Of a stretch of DNA of 64,000 nt, positions 30,655 to 43,091 are shown piece after piece; the first letter of the stretch is position 1, and each line of letters begins with the position of its first letter. The stretch spans positions 2,766,001 through 2,830,000 of the forward strand of contig JACCIC010000003.1 in NCBI GenBank assembly GCA_018907035.1, written 5' to 3'. The notes under the pieces were generated by a model that worked only from the letters and a program-made list of their open reading frames with translations, was not told the DNA's origin and searched no databases. Origin of the DNA: Sycobia sp. Sy_11 (Eukaryota > Arthropoda > Insecta > Hymenoptera > Epichrysomallidae). The translations under genes were made by a program, and so were the position numbers.

Positions 30655-33472
30655 CACACACATATAAATCTATATATACATATAAAATAAAGCAAGAGCC
30701 CGAGTGTATAATATTTAGAACGTGCCGCTTCTGCGTATAGCGTCCGACTGGCTGAACTTTTCTCTCCCTCTCTCCGTTTTCACCGCCGACTTCCTCTTTG
30801 TATAGTCCCCTGCTCCAAAAACGTTGATGGACTAACCGAATGACCGTCGCTGCATTTACGACGCGCGTCGTCGTCGACTCTCGGCGACTCTCGGGCTTCG
30901 CTCGGCTCTGCTGCCCACTGCTGCCTACTGATGCGGCTGCTGATGCCGAGATTCCGCTCTCCGCGCGCGCGGCTCGGGCGTTCCGTAGTCCGTGTAGAAA
31001 GGAAGGGGAGAGGCATGCCGAAGAGAATGTGTATACGCAGCTCTATGAACATATACATATAATCCGATATAATGTGCTCTAGCACATTGCTAGCACGAAT
31101 TTTTGGTGCTAGTGTATCACGGGTGTATAATACTACTGCGTATTTTACCCAGCGGGAGTTCTGGAGATATACCCGAGCGGACGAACGATTTCTATTATAT
31201 TACGCGGCTTCTTCTCGTCGTTAAGCGTGTACAATGTGTGCCTGAAGTAAAGCGACGTGACCGCGCGGACATCGGTCGACTTAGAAATATATACATGGGA
31301 AAAGTCACGCGTTATTTTGCTTCACGCGATCCAATGACCCGCTCAGCCTGGATCGCGCGAGAGTTTTGAGATTTCGCGAATTATTCTGTATCGGTGTACG
31401 ATGGGTAATTCGCTTTTCCTCGTGGAGAAAATGGTCTGATTATTTTAGAAAATATTACTTTCTTTCGCTGGTTTTACATAGACATGAACGCTGGCCTTGT
31501 TTTCTTTCATCGCAATTATAATATATACAAATGCGTACAAATGTCAATGATGGTTATTAACCGTAACGCACGCGCGTACATACATTTCTGTTCTTCGTCA
31601 TTTTTATTTTTCCCCTCTCATTCTGATACTCTACAATTATGAAAGATGAAAAGAAATCGCAGTGTTCGAATATTAAACTATATGTTTTGGAAAGTGTAAA
31701 ATATGTTACAAACAAAAAAGACGCCCTTATGGGTTGCGGGGGGGGGGGCATTCCACGTATCAACCGTATTTGAAGATTCTTTAAAAACATTTTTTCGTTG
31801 AAATGAAAAAACAGATTTCTTACTATATATTCATATAGTAAAATTCTTACTATATATTCATTTAATGTGCAGCTATAACCTTGAAATTTTTTAAGTGAAA
31901 TCAGGTATTATTAGTATTGCATGGATAGTCTGAATCGTCCATAACTACTTACGACTGGATTTGTATAGATACACATTTCAGATCGACTCCAGATTTTAAA
32001 AAAATGATGGGATTAAGTATCTGAACAGAAGTACCTGAAAAATTCAGAGAGAAACAATTCGATAATTTCACCTATTTAGAAGTATTGATTGCGGCTAGCA
32101 AATTTGTATGGTGAAAAATATTGAAAAATTCATAAAAATAATTTTTCCAATTTATCATAAGAATATTAAAAAAATTTCAAACGATTTTAAGCAAAAGTAG
32201 ACTTGGTGAAAATATATCTTTTTTTTAATGTATATACTATTTTTGTAAATATCATATTTTTAGAGAAAAAGTAATTCAAATACAACCCTTTCATCGTAAG
32301 ACCGTTTCCATGATATACTCATAGAATGCACGTGACAATCATTAAGGTTTCTTATATATATTTTGAATCGCTTATTACGAATAACGTAGTAAAAAGTAAA
32401 AAACATTAAATATGAAAAATTAACCATCACTCTAAATTTAGGTAGCATAAAAAATCGTATGTTTATATAATCACTGTTTAAAGATTTTTAACAAATCTGT
32501 ATAAAATATGAGATAGATAATTATAAATCTTAAAATCTTAAAAATAATTTAATAATTTTTATACAAAATTTCAAATAAGTAATAATTTTTTTTTAAATAT
32601 CGTTTCCCAACCTTAAAGTCGAAAAAAGTACGTATAATTATGCAAATATTGTAATGGCCAAATGTTTTGCAACCACGGAAAACTGATATTCCTATCGGAC
32701 TACACGGTTCGTTTAATGTTACTCCCAAGGGGGAAAAGTAAACTTCTGCTTTCTAATTGGTCCGGAACGGATTCTAAAAATTTTTATTCCCAAGGAAAGA
32801 ATTTATTGAAAGTTTATATTTTGAAAAATCTTTTTTGATATAAGGTAAAAAGGAATATTTTTTTAATCTATTAGACACAAAATGAAGCCCTTAAAACACT
32901 TTTCTTAGCAAAAATAAGTATATATATATTAGTCGCTAAGAAAATACAGCGCTTATAGTTCATATAACGGATAACTGAAAAAAGATAATGGACTTTTTAT
33001 TAATTAAATAATTAAATTGTTATTCTCTGCAAGAAAGTCGTAAAATGAATGCAGAAGTAGTGTATTACTTATTTTGTAAGCCGTTAACGGTTACAATACA
33101 ATTTAAAACAAGGATCACGTACAATTATATGATCTTTTCTAATTGCACAGGTATCAGTGCTGAAATATAAAATGTGAAAAATAAACAAAGATAAAAAATA
33201 GAATTTTTAATTTCAAAATATCCAATATATCTTTTACAAATAGAAAGTCCGTTTACGACTTTTAAAATATAAAAAGCTTTTTTTTTAATATAAAAAGTCT
33301 CTATATAAACACCGCATGTCATTTCCCATAACATAATTAATAATATGTAAAGTAATTTTTGTGAGAAAAAATTGAGTTCTCGTAAATTTTCTCTTTTTAA
33401 TGCGAAAGGGAGATTTGAAGCCCTATTGGATCAATTATTTAAATCGCAATCGAGAACACGAAATAATTGGTG

Positions 33473-33474
<2 letters not shown>

Positions 33475-33510
<36 letters not shown>
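33475..33510. repeat. (AT)n microsatellite
   Basis: About 18 AT units. Confidence 0.95.
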
Positions 33511-33515
<5 letters not shown>

Positions 33516-33853
33516 AATATTTATTTTTTATTTATTATAATAGTATTCAATAATATTTCATTATTCCACGCATACAGTCGTATGTGAAAAAAGCATCACT
33601 CGAATGCTCTGTTAATAATTATATAAAGAAATTAAAAATCAGATGATTGAAATACGCAGGTGTCCTGGCTGTGACGAAGGGGAACATAATAATATTATGT
33701 AATTATACCGCAAAGCTTTTCTTAGCAAAAAATAATTCATATATTAAAATAATATTTATAAAAATATTTGTATATTAATCATATTTATAAAAAAATAAAT
33801 TATATAACGCAACTACAGCTTAAAGAAATAAGATTATTAACAGAAATAGCTAA

Positions 33854-33858
<5 letters not shown>

Positions 33859-33898
<40 letters not shown>

Positions 33899-33943
33899 TA
33901 TATATATATAATTATATATATATATATAATATATATATATATT

Positions 33944-33989
<46 letters not shown>
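33859..33989. repeat. Compound (AT)n block
   Basis: Several AT runs separated by AATT-type slips and one TTAAA interruption, 131 bp in all. Confidence 0.95.
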
Positions 33990-33992
<3 letters not shown>

Positions 33993-34381
33993 GTATAGCG
34001 AAATCACGGCGTAAAAAAACAATAAGATCATTTATACATTGCTAAGTTAATTTTCACATCATCTATACCTCCAGAACAAGTGACATATCTAGCTATATTT
34101 TGAATGTTATCCACGTATGGTCTCATAAAAAAGAATCACCCAAAATAAAATCATCGGTGGTTTGTAGATAAACGATTTTGTGATATTCATTCGAATAACA
34201 TGTTTTTGTTAAAGATAGCTATTAAAAATGATATCTAATATCTAAGCGCAAGTGTCAAATACTGTTATTTAATTGAAATTGAATTTGATATTTGAATCTA
34301 TAACTGTTTTCTTATACAAAAAGTTTCTATAAAAGTTGTTTATTATATAAAATATGTAAATTACACAAAGTGCCTCTAACA

Positions 34382-34429
34382 GTACGAGGGTGGATTGATA
34401 AGTTTCCGGCCTGGCCAAGACAAACAACG
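34382..34429. mobile_element. Probable mariner terminal inverted repeat remnant
   Basis: The segment beginning GTACGAGGGTGGATTGATAA and continuing with AGTTTCCGGCC resembles the terminal repeats of insect mariner elements (TACGAGGGTNNNTTGAAAAGT type). No transposase frame adjoins it. Assignment is from memory of such ends and is tentative. Confidence 0.35.
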
Positions 34430-35143
34430 TTTCTAAGAATTTTCTATACAAGATGCAATATTGAAAATAAATTCGTATTATAATAATAAAATGCACGATC
34501 GATAACAAACTATAATGTTTCTTTGTATTATGCACAATTTCGTTTAAAAAAAAAATATTTTCTTTTTACACTATTTCTCAGAAATTGTGTAATGTGAAAT
34601 CTTAAAGAAATATTGTCTAATAATTCACGTATGATTCAAGCAATGCGGAGCTGAAAAACTTTTTTAAAGTCATTTATAATTGACGATAAATTAAAATGAT
34701 ATTTACACGTATATACGTCATCGTAATTTATAGATTAGTCGATAATTGGCGTGCGCATTATAACGATCATTTCAATTATTTTTGTTATCTGAATTTAAAA
34801 AAAAAAAAAACAAAAAACAAAAAACAAATTACTTCTTATAATATAATACCCTATCTCAAAACGAAAATCCCGATGATTCATCGCTTGTGCGTATATACTT
34901 TTAGGTCACAGGAGAAAGCCCGAAAAACGCACGTGAATTTCTCGACGAATCTGTGAACAGTTCGTTAATACATAAATGCTCCTTTGGACCCATTAATACG
35001 CACAGCTGCGGATTTTTAAGATCGAAGATGTGGACCAAGTAGACAAAAATCGTCTATTTCTTGTTCTTTAATATCCGAACAGCGAGATTATTCAAAAAGT
35101 TGTGCCTGCTTCGTTTTAAAACGTGTATTGCGTATAAATAATT

Positions 35144-35146
<3 letters not shown>

Positions 35147-35219
<73 letters not shown>
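35147..35219. repeat. (TG)n microsatellite
   Basis: About 36 TG units. Confidence 0.97.
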
Positions 35220-35226
<7 letters not shown>

Positions 35227-36269
35227 TTTATATGTGAATACATTAATTGTCTCGGAGATTTTTAACAAGCTTATTTCCCGCACCAGCTGTGAATGATAAA
35301 CTGATTTCAACGTTTAACTTGGCGTTGAACAAATAAAGTAACTGTAAACATCGACTTTTACCGCCTAATTCATAGTATTTAACAATTCTTGGTTTTATTA
35401 TTTTACTTTTTGTAATTATATTAGGTTAAATTATATTAAATAGAATCAGTTTGTATTTCGTTCAAGAAATTCATCAATATTTTTTTTTATTTAAAAAAGG
35501 TTCAAAGATGTTTCCGCAAAAGATGTAATAAAGAATTTAATGCTAATATTTAATTGCTACAAGTTAATACGTTTCTATGAAATATTATATGAGCATACAT
35601 CAATTCTCTTTCTCAGTCAACAATATGAAGATTATTCATGGAAATATTTGAAAAATAAGAATATAAAGAATTATCAGAAAACACTATCTAAGTTGTCATA
35701 GAATAAAATTATAAAACTATAACTATATAAATAAAATATCCGATATAAATTTAATATTATACATTTATTTGTTGTTGAAAGACATATATATATTCATTTA
35801 ATTCACATCAGTCGACATAAATATAATTTATAAATTTAATATAAAGAAAAAACTCGAAAATGAATTTAATTCGTAATTATATATTTAAAAAACACATTGT
35901 CTATATGACATGTCCTCTTTTATTTATTTTTTTATCAATCTCGTTGAATAATAAAAATTCAATATGCAAAGATGCCTAATTTATAAAGTTCAAATGCTTT
36001 TGTTTTTTGAAACAAAAATTGTAGATCATACCCAAATACATATTTTCTATTTTATATCATTTTTGCGTATAAGCGAAATTTACGAACATAATATGTCGGT
36101 ATTCCGGTTTACACCGTTGTATATACCTTGGTTTTCCTATGATTCATAGATCTCTATAACGCATCGCATCGCGTTGTTCTCCGAAACTATAAATTCTAGA
36201 GCAAACATGTATAGAACACAATGCCACATGATCTACAAGTGTTATTTTATATACATCGTTTTAATCGTT

Positions 36270-36356
36270 TTAACGAAGTTTGATGGATTTTTTTAATAGT
36301 TTCTCCATCAAAATTAAATTTCCGCCAAAATCCATTATAATAAGTGTAATTGGCAC
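36270..36356 (-). other. Candidate orphan terminal exon resembling gene 2 last exon
   Basis: On the minus strand a TTTTTTTAG acceptor is followed by 28 codons and TAA in phase 0. The frame includes FGGNLILMEKLLKKS, which can be lined up with FGNMEEFLKKT from the optional last exon of gene 2. No upstream partner exons were found, because the region upstream on that strand is duplicated and transposon-filled. It may be a relic of a third cluster member or chance. Confidence 0.25.
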
Positions 36357-37060
36357 CTAAAAAAACATGAGTAACCCAATTTTCAGAATATGGTGTGGTT
36401 ATTTTTCGTTTTTAATTTTGGACATCTTTAAATTATTAAAATTCGTAAATTTCTTAGTTTTCCTCATGACTGATAATAAAAATTCAAGATCATGAAATAT
36501 TTAGAACAATATGGACATATAAGTGCAGAAATTAGCATCTGCTCTGATAGCTTAATTTAAGAGTTTAGTACTGAAATTAAGCATCAAGATCAACAAAATT
36601 TTTCTAAGGTCCCAATTTCTAGTTTCAGTAGATCTACCAAATACCTTTCTACACACATTCAAGGGAGAAAAATAGTTGTTCATGGACGAGGACATGTTGC
36701 CACTGAAGATCAGCGAACAGCGAATTTCAATTATGAAATACAATCATTGAATAAAACGTATTATTTTTAGAAATATTTATGATAATAATAAATATAATTA
36801 TAAGAAAACTTATGCTGATAATAATAATTTTTCTCAACCACTTTAGCTAAATTATTTTCTAAAATCATTCTTTTCTATTGTTAACTTAATAAAATTGCTG
36901 CTATTCATCAAAATTTCCTAATAAATTAAATTTTGGAAATTATAATATAAAAAAACGTATGTAGGTATTTTGTTTCATTTAAAATGTTTGCGTCTTATTT
37001 TATACTTTATCTTGTTGATATAACTGTTATCAGGTGAAGATGAGCATAATATTGTTTTAT

Positions 37061-37100
37061 TCTATATATAAGAAGCTTTCGACCCGTTTATTCATTTAGT
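37061..37100 (+). promoter_or_regulatory. Core promoter of peptide gene A
   Basis: TCTATATATAAG at 37061-37072 is a good TATA box. TTCATTTAG about 30 bp downstream (near 37091) fits the arthropod initiator TCAKTY. The start codon follows about 65 bp later. Copy 2 has the matching TATATATGAG at 49023-49032. Confidence 0.55.
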
Positions 37101-37160
37101 CTCGTCTATTTATTCTCAACTGATTTTCTAAAATCGAGAACTAATTTTTTTAGGATCAGA

Positions 37161-37611
37161 ATGAAGTTTATTTTCATATTCAGTTTAGTTATTGTGAGCA
37201 TGTGCTGGCTGAACATAGTGGAAGGTATGTAATTATATAGTCATACGATTTTCTAATAATCAGGGAATAAAGCAAGACTACATTTTTAAACTATCGATTT
37301 CTCTATATTAATCTATACATAAAAATATTTTAATAAAAAATAGGTTCTTCCAATTCCCGACCTTCCCTTGCGGCTCGTGTTCATCCTGATCAACTTACTA
37401 AAGGCTACGACCCAAGATGTGGCCAGTAAGCAAAATATTTTATTATACCTTTCTATTTGTTATAAAGCTAGAATTATTAAGTATTAATTTCAACAATTTG
37501 TCTAACAGTTGTCCGGAAGTGTTCTGTCTGAAACCTCTAGTACCAAGTAAGGTGAATGTCAATTTGCCTTATAATGCCTGCTGTCCGAAATGCGTCCGAC
37601 CCCCGCACTGA
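37161..37611 (+). CDS. Peptide gene A: secreted six-cysteine peptide (82 aa, 3 exons)
   Basis: Exons 37161-37224, 37344-37425 and 37509-37611, with GTATGT and GTAAGC donors and TAG/CAG acceptors. Residues 1-22 are a signal peptide (MKFIFIFSLVIVSMCWLNIV then EG). The mature part starts SSNSRPSLAAR and carries six cysteines in the order C-x2-C-x4-C-x17-C-C-x2-C. The closing CCPKC resembles the end of von Willebrand factor type C domains, but the domain is far shorter than a full VWC, so this is only a likeness. AATAAA begins at 37613, just after the stop. A role as venom, antimicrobial or other secreted effector is inference from size, secretion and cysteine content. Copy B lies about 12 kb downstream. 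Confidence 0.75.
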
Positions 37612-38360
37612 AATAAAAAAGTACAAAAAATTCTCTTTAACCATTCCACTATAAAATATTAACATTCAAACTATATTATTCAAAGCTTATAGAAATGTAC
37701 AGAATCATTTATATTTAATAAAAAATAAGTACATGATGTACGTTTACGTATTATTTATTACCTTTTCTATTAGAATAAGCAATTGCGATATTATCATTCA
37801 TATAGTATCGCCATGCAGAAAAACATTAATACTTAAGAATTTTTTCGCGAATGTTACTGTATATGACCATAACCAAGAAAATTAATACCAAATTCTCAAG
37901 ATTACTTTCCTAAATTTTTTAATCACTGAATAGAGACAATAAAGGATATTCATAAACATTAATTTTTATCATATTAATATATTAATATCCCTGATATTAA
38001 AGTAGGCGGATCAGACAACTACATAATACAAATATAGAGAGTAATATAATACAAAAATGTAAATGGAGTAATACCAGAATTTATAAGCGATTTGATATTT
38101 AGTCTCATTAGACTGCAAAAATATAGTATATTTTTTAAAAGACATAACAACGAAGATGATCTATTGTACGAGGAGTGACTGAAAATATAAGGAAATGCAT
38201 CGTATTTTACGTTAATTGATATTAATCAGCTATATCGTTGCGTTAACATTACAAATATTCTTTCATACCTTTTGTGTTTCAATCGGCTTAATTTACATTA
38301 TAGGTATACTCTCTAAGTATATAAGTAAATAAGTAAGTAAGATTTCGGCGTTCAAGTATG

Positions 38361-38400
38361 TTCACGCGCTGGGATTTGAATCCGCGCTCGTTATCCACGT
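38361..38400 (-). other. tRNA T-arm/B-box-like sequence (possible SINE remnant)
   Basis: On the minus strand GCGCGGATTCAAATCCCAGC resembles a pol III B box and T loop (GGTTCRAATCC). No full cloverleaf can be built around it, so it may be a SINE or tRNA-pseudogene relic. Confidence 0.25.
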
Positions 38401-38612
38401 GTGTAATTTGAATTAATAAAAAATATTATTCTCAACATTATTTTCTGAATATCATTGTTGGGACAGAAAATTTCAATGTTCATTTTAAAATTAAACATGG
38501 GGTTTATATTATATGTAAAATGATCATGGAATTTAATATAACTTATATCAGTTCAGCTATTGTTAAAATCATCAGGTCATAATACACCGATTTTATGTGA
38601 TGATCAGAAAAA

Positions 38613-38657
38613 TAAGAAGAAGAAGTAAAAGAAGAAGAAGTAAAAGAAGAAGAAGAA
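38613..38657. repeat. (AAG)n-rich simple repeat
   Basis: Imperfect AAG units interrupted by TAAA. Confidence 0.85.
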
Positions 38658-39925
38658 ACTGTCGATTCATAACAATCAAATACAATACTCTTATTAAAGT
38701 ATTTTCAATATTTTTTCAAGATATAAATATCTACTAAAAATTCACATAAAAGTCCAAGTTTGTTACAAATATCTGAATGTAATTACATGCAATATATATA
38801 TATGACTGCAGATATTAATCTGAATTCCCATAAAAAATCAAATATATAAGAAGTAGGATTTTATTGTTACTTACATTTAAAAAAAAAAAATTTTTTTTTA
38901 AACATAAGTAGTAAAATACTTATTCTCGTATAGATTGGAAGCTTTTCTATTACATAATGTCATAAAAGTTGAATAAAAATGTACTAGAGAATTTGTTCTA
39001 TAAAACCCACATTTACCCTTTTAAACGAAAATGAGTTTTTATTTTTTCATTAGTATTTTAGACTGAAAACGTGATCTTTAATACGTAAATTCAATAAGTG
39101 ATTATTTGTCAATGAATTAGTTAGATGAATTAGCTAATGAGGGATACCAGAAACAAGGTTTAATTATAATGAAAGAACATATGAAGATGAATTATGCTGG
39201 CCTGTTGCCTCGTATCCACGTATTAAACTTTCTAGATAGCTATTTTATCATCAGTATGTCAAAAACAAGGCATCGAGAGAAATTAAACTAGTTCCTATAA
39301 AGTAAGAAGACTCCTGAGATCAAAATAGTCCCATTTTATATTCCGGACAGACTCTATATAAGTACCTTGAGTACATGCTTTAAATATAAGGCTTATACAT
39401 TTCTTCAAGAACCACTGTCTTGTTTCGATTCTAAACAAATTTATTATCAATACTTCAGTAGAAATTTTTCTATGAATGTAAACCGGAGTTACAAACACTT
39501 TACTTTAGTACTTTTACGTATAAGTAGTACACAAGACGATTGTGACATTACAAATGGCGTAGTAAAACGAAAATTTAAGTACTTTTATTCTTACAATTAT
39601 GTCCAACTTTTGGATTAGACTTTTTTCATAGACAAAAAAAAATTTTGTATTCACGGGGCTTCCTGAACCACAAAGCCCTGGACGACTGCCTAGCTCGTAT
39701 TTCGCAAAATTACCGACTCTGCATAAGACTTTAGATAATACAAAACAGGATGCTGTATATCTTGCATGCTCTATTTTCCATTTCGATATAGATATATAAG
39801 CCTGCTTGAAAATTAATATCGAGGATTGAATTAATAAGAAAAGATCATCAATTATATTTGTTTATAATAAACACTTAAAACTATAAATATAAAATATTAA
39901 TATTCCGTTAAATATATTAAGATTT

Positions 39926-40949
39926 TTTTTATTTATTTAAGCATTAGAGCTTTCATAAGAAAGTTATTTAGCTTTACATTATAGATGTGTTACAACAATT
40001 TATAAATAGTTTGTTTTAAAATTTAAATTTGTATTTTACAACTTTTCAGATAGCTGTAAATAGCTTTACATATATGAGATTTGGATTTGCTAATAACGTG
40101 GCGCATGACATTGGAAGGCTGAATTTAAGTTTTAGTAATTTGCTAATGAACTGTGGACGTTCTTGGTCGTATAGGCTGCAGTTCCACAGAATATGATCAA
40201 TCGTTTGATTATCGTCACCGCATTCGCAGTGAGCGATATTTTTGATATCTACTCGTGCTAGGGAAAAGGTAAGATTATAGTACCTAGCTCTGCATCTGTT
40301 GATAGTAGTTATAGTTTGGCGAGGAAGATCTATTTTAGAATACCAAGGCTTAGAACTGTCTTTATAGTAGTTTCTGAAGTATTCTATGCCTTTGTGTTCG
40401 CCCTGGAATTTGACTAGGTCAAATGTATTTTTAATTGCTTTTTTTGCTAATTCTTTAAAATCAGTGTAAGTAACCTTATAAGTACTAGTAGATGCAGAGT
40501 TGGCAGCTTCTTTGGTGAGTTTATCTGCTCTTTCATTTCCGTTTATTCATGCGTGGCTTGGTATCCAAAACAAGGCTATTTCACAATTCTCTAGTGCTTT
40601 CTTTTGGAACTCATATATTTTTTCTCGAATTTCAAGTAGGTAAGGATTTGTTCTGACATTGCATTTTTTTGAGCGAGAGAAGAGCACTAAGTGAATCGGA
40701 GAATATGAAACAGTCCTGATTAGGATGCTTGAACGCAATATCCAAGGCATCGTTGATAATGCTTCTTACAATAGATTTTTCTTCATTTTCGTGGTAGTAA
40801 GCACTTCCAGCAGATATTGTGTCGCGTAGCGAGTTTTCAGTATGTATTTCGATGAAACATTTTGTTATGTTAAAGCGTAATATGATGCGACGGCGCAGCG
40901 CTGCGGGACTGCGCCTTCGTGATTTCGCACGATAAGGAGCAGGGACCAA
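39926..40949 (-). mobile_element. LINE A: 3' end of I/Jockey-like retrotransposon (RNase H and C-terminus)
   Basis: 5'-truncated and broken. Upstream frame (40949-40632) has the RNase H core FIFSDSLSALLSL. After a frame change, a second frame (about 40750 down to 40547) gives IALFWIPSHA, the conserved end of LINE RNase H. A third segment down to about 40060 reads YYNLTFSLARV then HCECGDDNQTIDHILWNC, the CxCx..H..C knuckle and C-terminal domain. The 3' end runs into AAATAAATAAAA-type repeats near 39930-39942 on the element strand, as expected of target-primed insertions. Frame changes make it a dead copy. Confidence 0.8.
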
Positions 40950-41460
40950 GGTCTGAGCAACGCATGAACGACAAATTGGGCATTATAGATCAATCGGTCG
41001 TATAGAGCGGTTCAATTTGTTTCTCTCTCTCGTTCTCAGTTTTTGTTTCAAGTATTGTTGTGCGTGAATCGTTCGCGGCGTATATTCGCGTTGATTATTT
41101 ACGAAAGAATTTGTTTGTGAAATTAAGTACACCTTTCCGTGTCTCTATTTCTTTAATAGCAGTTTAGCTATTATTTTTATTAATCGCCGGCTGTTTTATT
41201 GCCGTGCGATTTGGCTGATGTACGGTTTGACAGCCGGTTCCAGCAAAACCTGGCTGATGTACGGCTCGATAGCCGGTTCCAGCATAAGCTAGCTATTCGT
41301 TTTAAAAACGTAAGCATAGTTGTAAAAAATTAATATTAATGGTGCACCAGTGCGAAATTATGTATGTGCGAGCGATATATTTGTGAAAGAAATATAAACA
41401 TTTTTCAGAGGTTGTTTATTCCTTTCAAGGCTTTTTCCTCTAAATTTTTGAAGAGCCAAT
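40950..41460. other. CpG-rich non-coding patch with tandem repeat
   Basis: Adjoins the truncated end of LINE A. It contains two tandem copies of a ~37-bp unit beginning TGGCTGATGTACGG and ending AGCCGGTTCCAGCA (about 41212-41285). It looks like the untranslated leader or terminal repeat of a mobile element but is not classified. Confidence 0.35.
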
Positions 41461-43080
41461 AAACATAATTATTTGGCTCAATTGTATATTTATTTAATAA
41501 TCAAACCGAAATCACGAGGTAACTCTGAGAAGAGGAGTCTCGACTAACATATTGAATCAGCTGATTTACTGCCATTGATAAGAATAATTACATGACTTTA
41601 TAATAATATATTTATGTAAAAATTAAATATATAAAATATATAAATAATGATTATACAAATCAATACATATTAAATATCAACAAAAATATTAAAAAAGCAT
41701 CATTTTTTTGTTTCTGACATAAAAATTCATTTTCGAACAAAACTTAGTAGGAGATTTGTAAACAGAACCCCAAAAACATAAATGTACAAGTTTTCAGCCA
41801 AATCAACGCCAGCAGCTTTTCGGAAATCTACCCTCTCCCCATTTCTACTCGGACGCGTAATATGAAAAGATATTTTCTATTGTACATTATACTTATTGAA
41901 AAATAAATGACTTTAAACTATTTTATTATATTATATTTTTTTTTTGAAATTAAGAAAACTACCAATTTCTCTGGGCTTATCTGCAAAAGCAAAATAAAAA
42001 GGGAAATTTTAATTACGTATTGTAAGTGAATCACTAGATTTAATATTTAATTTATAAATTGTATAACATAACTAGATATTGTATTTAACTGATAATTTAA
42101 AATAATATTGTAATTCTTTGTAAAATATTTGTAAAAAATGCATTTATTAATATCCCTCCATTTGAAAAAATTAAGCACGTAACTTGTAAGTGTGTGCGTC
42201 ACTTCCTTTCGTATCTATTTTGTCATCCTCTGTTCGGATATTTTTTTGTATTTTTATTTACGTTATCTTTATTTTTATCTCATAGTATTTCATTTATTAG
42301 TTACAAACTATTTTTTTACTATAAGTATGAGTCTTCGCTCAAAGTAGTCGTTTTGATAAAGATAGTTCATAATATAATAATTGTTATTTTATTTATTTCA
42401 AACATTACTATCCCTGAATACTATATCAATATCCACTACAATATCACACTTATAATTTTGACTTGGCCAAAAATTACTTGGCATTGCTAAAAGTTGTTAA
42501 AATTTAAAACATACTACTCGTTTATCAATTTGAAAGGTTACTATATTTTTTCCAGAAGTATAAATATTGTTCCGTTAACAATATAAGTTTATTAAAAAAA
42601 TATATGATCAAAGATATAATTAAAATTCATTGGTTATTAGCACCAATATTTAGAAGCATAAATAGAGCGAGATTTAAATTGAAACTTAATAAATAAAAAA
42701 TTCAGATATTATTTATATACATAAATAAAGTAAAAAGCATTACTTTTACATGATAACTAAACGTTTGATTATATAAGTTCAAATTGAAAAAATGCTTTAC
42801 AATTGATATCATCCAAAATGCATAAAGCACATAATGTCTATATATATAGCTTCTTTTTTGTTAAGATCACTGGAAAATAATATCTGTAAAAAAAATTCGT
42901 GGTCAAAATTTGAATTTTGCCGGAAGTTTATGAAAGTAGTTTTCCATTAAAATATACGAATTTGAATAGTTTTAATTTATAATTTAATAAAATTAAAATA
43001 AACAAAAGAACGAATCACTCCCTTTGTAGACACCGTACTGTTTACAGACCTAAGTAAATATTCGGCCGCGAGGTATAAAT
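41461..43080. other. AT-rich spacer
   Basis: Nothing recognised; the open frame at 42194-42490 is hydrophobic and compositional. Confidence 0.4.
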
Positions 43081-43091
43081 TACGAATTTTT

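Larger units (their letters stand above)
31400..36260. other. Gene-free AT-rich stretch upstream of gene 2
   Basis: No convincing exon. Contains (AT)n and (TG)n tracts, a G10 run at about 31738-31748, and a short mariner-end-like remnant at 34382. Confidence 0.45.
36411..37785 (+). repeat. Segmental duplication, copy 1 (carries peptide gene A)
   Basis: Aligns to 48187-49748 over the upstream region, all three exons, both introns and the 3' flank. Compared with copies 2 and 3 it lacks about 225 bp just before the ATACAATCATTGAATAAAA stretch near 36739. Confidence 0.85.
37786..39925. other. AT-rich spacer between peptide gene A and a LINE
   Basis: No gene recognised. Contains an AAG-rich simple repeat at 38613-38657, a tRNA-like B-box sequence at about 38361-38400, and small open frames at 39295-39618 with no known domain. 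Confidence 0.4.

Noticed and set aside
31103..31369. 88-codon plus-strand frame upstream of gene 2
   Set aside because: In CpG-rich promoter DNA, no domain, no initiator or splice partner seen.
38161..38192. TGTACGAGGAGTGACTGAAA, a mariner-end-like string
   Set aside because: Only about half the positions fit terminal repeats I know, and no second end or transposase is nearby.
42194..42490. 98-codon hydrophobic plus-strand frame
   Set aside because: Phe/Ile/Leu-rich composition follows from T-rich DNA; no sign of a structured membrane protein.
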